Assembly: GCA_037176845.1 (NCBI GenBank)
Contig: JAYKXP010000342.1
Span: forward strand, 1-24,324
Source of the DNA: Paramarasmius palmivorus
Lineage: Eukaryota; Basidiomycota; Agaricomycetes; Agaricales; Marasmiaceae
DNA: 24,324 bases
Direction of reading: 5' to 3'
Position 1 is the stretch's first letter. Each line of letters begins with the position of its first letter. Below are positions 1 through 9,980 of the stretch, piece after piece. The notes beneath the pieces were generated by a model. That model saw only the letters and a program-made list of their open reading frames with translations, had not been told where the DNA came from and did not search any database. The translations under genes were made by a program, and so were the position numbers.

Positions 1-336
1 TCCAACGGAAGAACGTTGACCGAAACGTTGACGAACTATCAAAAATTTTCCGCTAAACGAGTCGGTTATCTAATCTCGCCCCCGTGTTACCAAATCCAAG
101 GGACCGGATTGGATAACGGAAGAAGGGGATGACTCCGTCCGAGTACCACTGCGACCTACATCGATACGACGACTGCCCGCACTACTCGCCATCTTTCTTG
201 ATCCTCTCACCTCTACCTAGTCCTTTCCCAGTTGAAGACCCGAGAATCAGGCGTAACTTGAACTGAAGTAAACCAGAAACTGGTATTTTCCTTCGTCGAT
301 TAGTACACCCTCGAAACGGCCTCGATATCGCCTGCA
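1..336. other. upstream stretch, no gene assigned
   Basis: No open frame with recognisable protein similarity is visible on either strand. By position it should be the promoter and 5' leader of the ANK-RCC1-BTB gene that starts near 337, or an earlier exon of it. I see no clear TATA element. Confidence 0.35.
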
Positions 337-3300
337 ATGAGCTTGGCTCCAGTTCCACTTATCACCTTCGAAACCGGCAGCCTTTAGGCTTCTGCTTTTC
401 TGAGGCATCGCCAGCGATGACCAGCCCTACCGTCGTCTCATCAAACAAGTCCCAACGCAGTCTCTGAAATCTCGCTCGTCTGTCCCTCGAATCCGGATCG
501 AGAAACCGTTGGCTATCAATGCGAAAAATAGCTTTGGGCCGAACTATCCTTACATCTCGCCAGCGCTTCGATAGAGGCCTTCTAGTGTCGTAGTATGTTA
601 GGCTTCTGGCTCAACTGTCCCCTGTATCATGTCACGCCCTGGATGGAGGAGAGCCAATGGACCAGCCTAGCTATAGAGCTCTTATGTCCGGGAAATTTGA
701 GTGTTGTGTTAGTGTACCTCATCTCTCCAATTGGTTAACGACACTAAAGAGAAACATCTCAGCTTGCTTTAGCTACAACACACCTACAACGGACCCAACT
801 ATCAAGGATTCTAGAAGGATTTTACCGCAATTTGTTGACTATGTACAACTCCCACTGTGGAAGAACTACAACCTGATCCAAGTATTATGTCTTCCAAGGG
901 CGACGGTGGTGAGAGCTATTCCAACCTGGGTGCAAACAGGTGGCCCCGGAATAGTACCACCTTGACACAACTTTATAGTGACAATCGCCCAACAGAAACG
1001 CTCCTCCTTGCCCTGCGACTCTTCCGATCGTGCTTATTCCGACCTAGGTCAATCCACCCAAAGCAGAGATCTCAGGGAGGCGATCTAAGGTTGAGCCCGG
1101 TTTGCACGACCCAAAGTCAAGCAGTCAAAATGGGAAACTGCATTCTGGTGTGTTATCTCTTGTTTCTCTCGGGTCCTAGCTTTACTCTTTCAATAGCGAT
1201 TGTATCTACTTCACCGCAGATAATTGAATACCCTCTTCGACGAACACTTTGTCCCTTTGGTGGTTTTGGGCTCGGTGGACGCTCAGTCACCCCCACACAA
1301 CCCAGTATACGCTTGAAAAACCCATATCCATATCTTCGACCTCGTACCCCGCCACCTTCACTCCGTCTCAGGGACGAAAGTCACTTCCCGTATCGCTAGC
1401 GGCTCACGTTGCCCCAAGGATCGCATAAAATTTGCTACTATTGCACCCCACGAAACCTTCCACCGTCAACCCATAAGTCTGGACGAACCAAGTTATCTCA
1501 GTTGCCCTAGGCCAGGATCACATACACTTGGCCCTTACAGAAAACGCGAAGTCTTTTCCTGGGGCTTGAATCGACTTTGCGCAAGCTAGGATTATTCGTG
1601 GAATCGGGTAGATAACGACCCAGATTCGGGTCCTTTACTGAGACTTAGGCGTACACAAGAGACTGGGAACAGGGAACAGATCATCTCAGCCCTCGCGTAA
1701 CTATGGCGCTCTCAAACAGGAATGGGCCAATTGGTTGCTGCGTGTAAAGGTGCTGGCCATGGAGGTGAGGTGGGATGCAAGCGGTAGAGTAATGTGTATA
1801 CGTGGGGTTTGAATGCGGTCAATTGGGTTATGACCGGGTAGGAACGGTGTACAGATTCAGGGCTCTGCCACGCAATTGGTCACCAAGATCACGACTCCTG
1901 TGTGTTTCCAATAGCGCTTATGGAGAGTGCTATGGCTTGTCCTGCTTTGCATCGGGGTGGGAGGACCAAATGCTGGGCAGTGGTGAAGGTGTTGATTGTG
2001 TGGGGGCGATAGAGTTGCACGCAAATCAAGTAGGCATCGTTGGCCTAGTTCCCGATGATTGGTGCTGATGAAAGAGCAAAGCTTTTCTTCCTCCTCCCAC
2101 CACACTCGCGTTCCCTTCCGCGATATGCCTTACAGGCCACCTCAAGCCATACGGTCGACACGTAAATCGCCAAGAGCCGTTCTGTTCGGACGATACACCA
2201 TCCGCCTTTCTCGGTTCCTCGTCGTTGGGACCCCCGAGGGGGGGGGGGGGGGGGGGGGGGTTTCCCCCCCTAAAAAAAAACTAAAAAAATAAAAAAAAAC
2301 CCAAACCTCAACAGGGGCATACACCAATCTTTCGTCTCACCCTTCGTCTGGCTCGGCACTGTCGTCAATGATACAATCACTGAGAATACGCAATGCGCCG
2401 ACCACCGTGAACTTTGCCTGCGTTATCAGAAGGCGGTGAAGTATTATCGGTGGGTTTAGGTGCTCCTAGGTTTACCACCCGGTTGGCGTTCTCGGAATCT
2501 GGAGCAGGCAAGCGCAGACATATGATAGTTGGGATCCGAACGCAAATGTGTCCTGGAACCAACTCCGGAACTCACTCGCCATGGACAGACTGTTTCAAGC
2601 CTCAAAGATCTGGGCTTAGAAACGGGGACAGTCGGCGCTGGCAAGGTTGGTTAGTGCTTAGGAGAACAATTTGATTGAGACTTACGACTTTTTTCCCAAT
2701 TTCACAAGGATGTTGCGATAGGCTCTGATGGTAGCGCTGTGGTGTGTACCGTCCAGGACATGTCTAACGCGTCCCGGTCCAAGGCCTCGGCGCGGGAAAC
2801 CCTACGACAAGTGCATAAGCTCCGGTTTTGAGCAATCTGTCCGTTATCCCATCCGAATCCCATCATTGCTCGGGCAAGTTCTCAAAGAGCGGAGGCTCTG
2901 GCGGTGGCAAGTCGAACAATTTTCTCTCGCGTTCCTTTCTTGCAACGTGTCCGTGGAGCGTTTGTGCAAGTAGCACAGGTGCATTGGTCAATAGAATTGA
3001 CGCCGAAGTACCCCGAGATCTCGTATCTCCCACACTAGCCGGAGAGAACAAGAAAGCTGGGACTTTGGGGAAGATATTGAGATCCTATGAGCCTGGGATG
3101 TGGAAGCGGGCTGTAACATCCCCTTTGACAAAGGAGTGTTTGGATGCTGGCGAATTGGTAGCTTTTTTGTCGGCATCATGTCCACAGGATATTCCTCAAT
3201 CTGAGGGATATCGTCTTGCTGACTACGGTTTTATCACCTTGTAAGCTAAACTGGAGGAAGATAGGGATGATGATGCGGAGATGATAGGACGATATAGATA

Positions 3301-5987
3301 AGGACGTTCGCTAACCTTTGTCGGAAATGCGTGACTTGCTCGTCAGGCTCCTCGGCGAACAGAAGGACATCCCCTCTCAGTGGGGAGATACCTTGCCTTT
3401 GGGCGGGGACCTTTTGGTATCTATTCCTTTAGCTGGGACACACAAAGGAAAAGGAAAAAGCAAAGGAAAGGTCTCATCTGGACCAATCTTTTTGCCTGCC
3501 CATCGTATGATGCTTAGCGCTAGGTCTAGCGTTCTAGCATCGCTCCTTTCCTCAGGGACCAACGTCGCCGAAGGACAGTTCAGTTTGCGAGCTTCATCTT
3601 CCAGCTCTCGCATCGGAACCGAACGTGGTGGTGCACCCCAACTCGTGGAGTTTTCTCATTTCCACCCACTCACAATCCTTGTCTTGTTAGAGTACTTCTA
3701 TACAGACGAGCTTGTTTGTGTATGGGACCGACGAGTGTCCTTTGCAGGTCTTGCGTCGAACACTCACCAACAAGAGGCCAAATCTCTTCACGCCGCCGTA
3801 CAAGAACTCAACCTCATCCCATCGTTGGGAATTCAGATCAAGTCAGAGTTGCAAGTTCTCGGTCGTCTCCTCGATTTACCAGAAATGCTACGTGGGATGG
3901 AAAGTGTAATAAAGCGTCCAATTACTCCAACGCTGAAGAGGGATATGAGTGCTGTCTATCATGCAGCTCAGAGTCCTAGCCTATCATACCCCGTTCTCAA
4001 CGCCGATATTATCTTACTTCTTGCTGAGGGCAAGCAGGTCAGTGTGCACTCTACTGTTTTACGTGCACGATCGGAGTTGTTCGAAGCATTCCTCGGAGCG
4101 GAAATATGGACAACGAACAGATGGAACGCGGACGGTCAGTTGTTGGTTGATATGAAGCACATGCGTTGGGGTGTGGTCGAATATGTATTGCGATGGTTGT
4201 GCTGTGGCGAGAGCGTGGATCTTTTTGGGCCTCTAGGTTTGTTGAATCCAATACCCTTTCAGTATGGTCAGGTCGTTGATATCTTATAGATTTTACCAAT
4301 TCCGTGGACGAGGCACTCGAGTTCTTATTTGAAGTGATCAGTATTGCGGTGGGTACTAATCTCATGGCCCTTTAACGCCGAGACCTGACCACCTCTTCAG
4401 AATGAACTTCTACTCTTACCGCTTATTCTCTTGACTTCGCGGATGATTCTGAAGTTCCTTCATACATATAATGCGTGTTATATCCTGGCTGAAGCTACCC
4501 ACTACAACGTTCAACCTCTTGTGGAGTCAGTGCAAGGCTATATTGCTGCAGATTTGGAGACATTCCTGGAGAATCGTATGCTTGAAGTCCTAGCTCCATC
4601 GCTCGTTAAACAACTTTCCGCCTTTGTTCGATGCAAGCAGGAGGAAAAAGCTGGCTTTGTTCGCGGAGGGACGTACATGAAGGGCCTGATGAGCAAGTGG
4701 GATGAATGGGTCAAACACGAAGATATTCCCACTATCATCATGCCAAGTGTCGCATCCCAGAAGAAGGCTCGGGAAGGAAGAACCTCGCAAGCAAAGCTAT
4801 CCCCGCCTTCACCATCATTTGGTGTCTCGCTCTCTTCAGGAAAGCGGAGGGCTGGTAGAGTGCCTAGTGCGAACAACAGCCCAATCATCAATGCTCAAGT
4901 ACCGTCCCAGCCAGCCGCTGGAGGTGACGACCTATTTGATATGGATGGACTAGATCTAGGGTCACCATCCTTACCTTCTACTGCTGTCACGCAGATCCAA
5001 ACTAGCCCCATGCCCGCATGGAAAGCTTCGTCAGTTCCTCGGTGAGTTATATAACGTTTCAGTCAATATCAGCTCTAACGCAAAGTGAAACCTAGTGTTG
5101 ATATGCGTGCTTTACTCGCACAAGAAGCAAGTGCTTCCGAATCACAACGCAATACATTATCATCAGCTGGGACTCGTGTCACGTCTAGCTCAGGTACGAC
5201 GTCGCCTTTCAATACTCTCAAACACCGATCTTCGAAGACGCTGTCCTCCGCCTTCGAGTCCGCCGCTGGCACACCCCCAAGTCCTTTGCCTGCTAGGTCC
5301 AGCGGTTCGCCTTGGAAAACACAAACTACACCAACTCGACCGCCCGCGGCTCCACTTGAAGGCGGGAACATCGGATCACCAACGCGAAAGCCTAGTTCTA
5401 CCAACAAACCAGGCCAGGTCCAACACAATACTCCGCCGCGCCCCTCTCAGTCCAGCCAGACGGGTTTAGGTCCAGTCATCACACCTGTCAAGTTGGCACC
5501 CAAATCAAGTAGCCCTTCTATTCCACGGCGTACTTCATCAAGCAATGCTAGTGCATGGGTTTCTGCGCCGGTACATCAACCGCTACCACCATCATTAACT
5601 GCGGGTATGTCGTTTGTGGCGATTCAGCAGCTGGAGCTAGACCAAGGAGTGACAAGTGGGAATGATAAGCGGTCGTTGGTTGATATCCAGAAGGAAGAAC
5701 AAGAGCGTCGTCAAGAAGAAGATTTTCTCAAGTGGTGGGAGGCTGAGGAGGAAAGAGTTCGGATGGAGTCGGAATCGCTACGTTTGGCCGAGGAGAAGTC
5801 GAAGAAGGATGCGCGAAGAGGCGGTGACGGAGGCCAGAAGAAGCAATCTAGAAAACCAAAGGGGAAGAACAGCGGTATCAACAAGCCGGCGCAACCTGAT
5901 GTAGCCTCTCAAGGCAAAAGTGGCGGAGGATCTAGGACCGGTCCAAGGGGTAAGAAAGGCACAAACACAGGTGTTGGCTCTTCATGA
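337..5987 (+). CDS. ankyrin-RCC1-BTB/POZ protein (IBtk / fungal Btb3 type), 5' half frame-disrupted
   Basis: Members of this family are adaptor proteins with ankyrin repeats, a regulator-of-chromosome-condensation (RCC1) propeller and two BTB domains, thought to recruit substrates to cullin-3 ubiquitin ligase. Seen here: an ankyrin-like WTSLYRAL..GN stretch at 655-700; a FDLYNSTVEE linker near 825-865; RCC1-type signatures at 887-930, 1258-1285 (GFGLGGR), 1510-1600 (LGQDH..LALT, WGLNR..AQLG) and 1800-1835; RPPQAIRST at 2124-2160; KPQR.WALR at 2600-2625; DVAIGSDGSAVVCT at 2710-2750; and RVPFLQRV..STGAL at 2935-2995. BTB1 spans about 3390-3900 (LPAHRMMLSARSSVLASLL) and BTB2 about 3985-4600 (VSVHSTVLRARSELFEAFLG). 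The C-terminus is Ser/Pro/Lys-rich with an acidic helix (EEDFLKWWEAEEERVRME) near 5717-5765. Introns 4349-4400 and 5042-5095 are clear. From 3318 on the frame is clean except at about 4285; upstream, family motifs continue only by switching frame repeatedly. The ATG at 337 is a guess. Confidence 0.85.
2238..2300. repeat. low-complexity G23-T3-C7-A9 patch
   Basis: A run of 23 G (2238-2260) is followed by TTT, seven C, and A-rich blocks to about 2300. It interrupts the RCC1 portion of the ANK-RCC1-BTB gene, with family motifs on both sides (RPPQAIRST before, SEGGEV after). Successive long homopolymers of different bases look like an artefact of an uncorrected long read rather than natural DNA. 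Confidence 0.9.
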
Positions 5988-6171
5988 TATATGCATCTAC
6001 GTTGTGGGACGTTATAATCTTATTCTTAATTTGACTCAAGCATAGTGTTTGTAACAATAGATAATTATTAGAGGTACACGTGTAAATCCAGGCTGCATAC
6101 TGTACTAGTCCTTGTACTTAGATGAATAGCAACCAATTCCAAGAGAGAAGGGAAGACAAAATGCGATACAC

Positions 6172-6887
6172 TCAGTGACAAGCCATGCCCTTTCCGTCGG
6201 CACCATCGAGAGAAATTGTTGCACCAAAGGTGAAATGCCCAATAGCTGCGCCCAGCACGACCGCGAGGATGAGGTAGGCCTGAACAAGAACGGTTTAGGG
6301 CTGACAGTTTCAAAGTGAAGGTGAAGGTTCCGCACATTGTAGGTCATAAACACCAGCATCAGGAAAAACGACAAGAAAACCGTGACACCATATAGGAGAG
6401 CACGAATTACTCGAGGTACAAACGGTACAACAACTCTGTTTTGAGGGGTGAACTGACATTCAACATCGTCGTTTTGACACGTACCCTGTAGTAGGCGGGC
6501 GCAGAACTGAGTGACCTGTCAACAATCCTTCGACTTCAGGCGATTGACTTCTACTTCTCGTTTGTGTTCTTTTTCCTTTGCTCAGCGAAAGAGCAACTCT
6601 TTGGTCGAAAGACTTCTGGACGATACGAAGATACTCGTAGAAGATGCCAAGAGCAACAATGGCGATACAGGAAAAGACGAATTGAGTCGTAGAGCCAATG
6701 TGCCAGCTAGGGAATACGATGCAAGTGTCAATGATCTGGGTGTTCCTATTCAGAGGGTAATATAAGTCAATGTTGTTATCGTTGTCCGCGTTGGATCGCA
6801 CCAGAGCATATTCATCGAACAAGTGGGCCCCATAGGCATATCGTGTCCCCCATGTCCTCCATGTCCACCGTGGTCTCCGTGATCCAT
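6172..6887 (-). CDS. Ctr-family high-affinity copper transporter
   Basis: Members import Cu(I) as trimers in the plasma or vacuolar membrane. Four exons are read on the minus strand: 6887-6802, 6745-6485, 6435-6336 and 6279-6172, with introns of 56, 49 and 56 bp, all GT-AG. They join in frame to 184 residues plus stop, a usual fungal length. The N-terminus is a Gly-His repeat (HGGHGGHGGH) followed by a Met/Cys segment (MPMGPTCSMNM), the typical extracellular copper-collecting region. TM1 is about residues 48-68. TM2 carries the diagnostic MxxxM (142-146, MLVFM). TM3 carries GxxxG (159-163). The C-terminus ends MACH, matching the Cys/His tail that handles copper inside the cell. A Ser/Arg/Lys-rich loop lies between TM1 and TM2. 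I see no lesion. It is convergent with the BTB gene (184 bp apart) and divergent from the monooxygenase. Confidence 0.95.
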
Positions 6888-7141
6888 GCTTATAGATATC
6901 GGTCGCAATTCAAAGTGATGTAGTAGTCGGAGAGTAGCTTGCGTGGGCACGAGGACACTAACAGTGTCAAGGCAGCAAAAGTAATTCGGATAGCTTTCGC
7001 ACGAGCATTACCTCAGCCCTCCTCTCATGGTCTTGTGTCATCCGATATGCGTTTAGGACATATCATAGCCCAAAGGGCTATCGTGAGCTAATTCTCAAGG
7101 ATGATTGAAATAGCACTCACCAAGTGACAATCTGTATCTCC
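6888..7141. promoter_or_regulatory. shared divergent promoter of copper transporter and monooxygenase
   Basis: The 254 bp between the transporter ATG (6887, minus) and the monooxygenase start region (7142, plus) must hold both promoters. It contains a perfect 7-bp inverted repeat (7065-7081). I looked for the yeast Mac1-type TTTGCTC copper element on both strands and did not find it. Confidence 0.5.
7065..7081. repeat. perfect 7-bp inverted repeat, 3-nt spacer
   Basis: The sequence is ATAGCCC-AAA-GGGCTAT. The arms match exactly. It sits inside the divergent promoter, about 75 bp before the monooxygenase start region, and could bind a dimeric regulator. A binding role is inference. Confidence 0.45.
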
Positions 7142-9768
7142 ATGGCTTCAACTACTCCAACCCCCCCAACTCTAGCGGCTACGCGACCAACACGAATGGC
7201 TTCGGAGATCCCATATCCGTCTATCTAGATGAACATAGAACTGAGGATGGTATCGCTATGGTCAATGACGTAGAAATACCGTCGATGTCTAATCGTTTCG
7301 ACCTCGGAGACTTCTCTATCGATGACCCGCGTCCCATGAAAGTCGTTGTCATAGGCGTTGGCTACTACTCAGGTATGCCCACACAAGCTTCCCTTTTCTT
7401 CAGGAGTTGACCGGTATTCATTAAGTATCACGGCTGGAATTCGGTACCATACCACATCACCCGACGCGCGGTGTACACATTCTCAATTGATATTCTATAG
7501 GTTTCGTCAACGAGTGAAGAACCTCGACCTAACAATCTATGACAAGAACGCAGGAATTGGTGGAACATAGTTCTCAAACAAATACCCTGTGATTAATCTC
7601 TTTTCATCAAATATGATTCGTCTATACCAGGGTCTCGCCTGTGATCTGCCTTCGCATATGGTCAGATGAAGTTTACTCTTTATGGTATGGCTTGCTTGCG
7701 TGCTACTGTAGTATCAGCTCACTTTCATCGAGAACGTACGTCCTTCACCACACCTCTAGTTATATGCTAACTCACTGGCATAGCCGAACAGGTCGTCTTT
7801 CTACGCCGCCGGAAAATGGCGCCTGACCATTCGGCGGCCTAACCCAGACGCTACATCAGGGCAAGAGGACTTTGAAGAGTTCGAAGATGCCGCGGACGTC
7901 TTTTTCACCGGTTTGGGGGGCCTGAGCCGCTGGAAGTGGCCGGATATAGAAGGGCTACATGACTTCCGGGGAAAGGTCATCCATAGTGCACAGTGGGAAA
8001 CTGGAGAAGGCGACTGCGATCCTCATAGTAACTGAGAGGATACAGTGAAAAGTTGGGGTGATAAGAGAGCTGGAGTTCTCGAAGTTGTGGGTTTTGCTTC
8101 GTCATCGTCAGCAATAGCAGCTAAAACTGCCGACAGGATTCGTCTGCGATACAGCTTGTGGCCGCACTTCAGCCCAAAGTCGGCCATCTAGTGAATTACG
8201 TTCAGGGGAAGACTTGGATATCTACCACGTTTGTCCGGGAGATATTGGACCGGCTCTCGGGTGCATCGGGCTCCGATAACTGTGGGTTTGAGCTGATAGT
8301 CTGGTATGAGAAAGAGAAACGACTGACGCTGGCTTTTAAGATGAATTCACTGAAGCTGACAAGGCACGATTCAAGGATCCTGACTATTATCGCGAATTCG
8401 GAAAAGAACCTGAGTCCGATTTGAATGTAGGACGTTCAGCGCTATTCGGTTTGTGGCTTGATGCTCAAAACCCGTAGGCGGTGTTCCCCGCGACTCTTGT
8501 GGATAACCCTGGGCGAGCAAATGCAAGAATATCATTCAAGGACAGCATGTTGAAGAAGCTTGCCACGAAAACTTTGATTGCGGAAAGCAGTAGGCAATTA
8601 CATCCCGTCTTCTCCGTCTATGGCTCATTTGTCTCTTGCAGTGATACCAGACTTTCCTGTCACGTGTAGAAGGCTTACACCAGGTCCAGGATACCTTGAA
8701 GCATTGTGTCAAGATACTGTCAGCATCCAACGATTCCTTGTTCATGGTCGAGCACTGATATCACTATCAGTATCCAGGTCAAGTTCCGATTCGTGCTGGA
8801 GTTGATCAAACGAGTGACAGCTTATGACATAGAGAACGTGGACGGGGCACTCCGAGAGTTAGACATCATTGTCTGCGCCACAGGTGCGTTAGTTACATCC
8901 AGGATCTTGCCCAGCCTCACATTGTTTCAAGGCTTTGATACATCTTTTACTTACGAGTTCCCCATCATTGGTCGTAACGGAGTTCGTCTAAGTGACAAGT
9001 GGACACCACACCCTCGGACGTGTATGTCCATCGCCGTCGATGGCTTTCCGAACTGGTTTCAGTCATTAGGCCCTAACTCTGGCGTCGGTGCAGGCTCGCT
9101 ACTTGTTATTGCTGAAAGGGAAGTAGACTATGCCGTAGCAGCTACTCTCAAACTACAAAAAGAACGATTGAAAAGTATGGAAGTCAAGAAGAAGGCCGTC
9201 GATGATTTTGACGAGTATATTGATGTGAGCCATGTGATCTTGAGTGTGCAGTGATGATGTGCTGATAGTGATGATTTCAAAGTTGTTTTTCCCGAGGGTG
9301 CGTGAGACAACTCTTCGACTAGAGGTGTTTCTGAATCGTCCACAGAGCGTATTCGGAGCTAAATTTAGATCCTGGTATAAAGCTGGAAAGGAAGACGGGC
9401 GGGTAATTGCTCTCTGGCCAGGTAAATCAAAAGGAACCCAAAGATCGGGATACTGATAGATAATGAAGGCTCGGCTTTGCACTGCGTTCGTACGCTCGAA
9501 CATTGGACTTCGACTATCAGCCTCTCGAAGAAGAGCCGAGAAATCGATTCCACTGGTTCGGGGACCGTCAAACCCTTGTGGAGAAGATCCCGGGCAGTGA
9601 TTGTAAGTTCCTATGTCAATTGAGCTGAGATGGTGAGGTTGCTGATACTTCATCGTGTCAGTAGCGTGGTATTTGGATCAAAAAGAGGTTGATGCTCCTC
9701 CCGGTGAGCTGTATCTCTCGTTCAATGGCTCACGTACTGAATACGACTACACTGCAGTGCCAGTCTAA
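7142..9768 (+). pseudogene. class B flavin monooxygenase (Baeyer-Villiger / 4-hydroxyacetophenone monooxygenase-like), disrupted
   Basis: Such enzymes use FAD and NADPH to insert oxygen into ketones or hydroxylate substrates. Conserved segments in order: YLDEHRTEDGIAMVNDVEIP (from about 7225); the FAD Rossmann region (7345-7373); LTIYDKNAGIGGT then TAG (7530-7570); YPGLACDLPSH (7583-7657); FFTGLGGLSRWKWPDIEG (from about 7900); SSAIQLVAALQPKVGHLVNY (8140-8200); FKDPDYYREF; RRLTPGPGYLEALC (8669-8705); ELDIIVCATG and PIIGRNGVRLSDKWTPHPRT; FPNWFQSLGPNSGVG; RSWYKAGKEDGRVIALWPG (9370-9420); FHWFGD; AWYLDQKEVDAPP. Introns I can place: 7444-7500, 7589-7630, 7661-7711, 7736-7783, 8087-8136, 8282-8340, 8427-8477, 8590-8641, 8884-8931; the last exon gives the stop at 9766-9768. 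Lesions: in-frame TAG at 7568 where GGTW needs Trp; TGA at 8033 where Trp is expected; about 40 residues missing at 7811; altered glycines in both Rossmann motifs; frame slips at the N-terminus and near 9500. The ATG at 7142 is not in frame with the conserved N-terminus. Confidence 0.88.
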
Positions 9769-9937
9769 ATGAACTGTGATGGTTTCTCTTTCCGTAGCTG
9801 GCTACATCAGGAGCTGTCTAGTAATGTGAAGCGAAGATCTATGACTTATTGACATTCAATCTCGCGGTAGCTAAGGTATCAAGCAGCCGAGCTCGATTCT
9901 TTCTTCGCCTCGCCTTAAGACCAAACACCGAGGTGGG

Positions 9938-9943
9938 TATAAG
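9938..9943 (+). promoter_or_regulatory. weak TATA-like element
   Basis: TATAAG lies 38 bp before the ATG at 9981 of the single-pass membrane protein. It is a weak, unconfirmed candidate core promoter element. Confidence 0.25.
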
Positions 9944-9980
9944 TAAGCAGAGGGTATCAAACAATATGGCTTGAATACAA

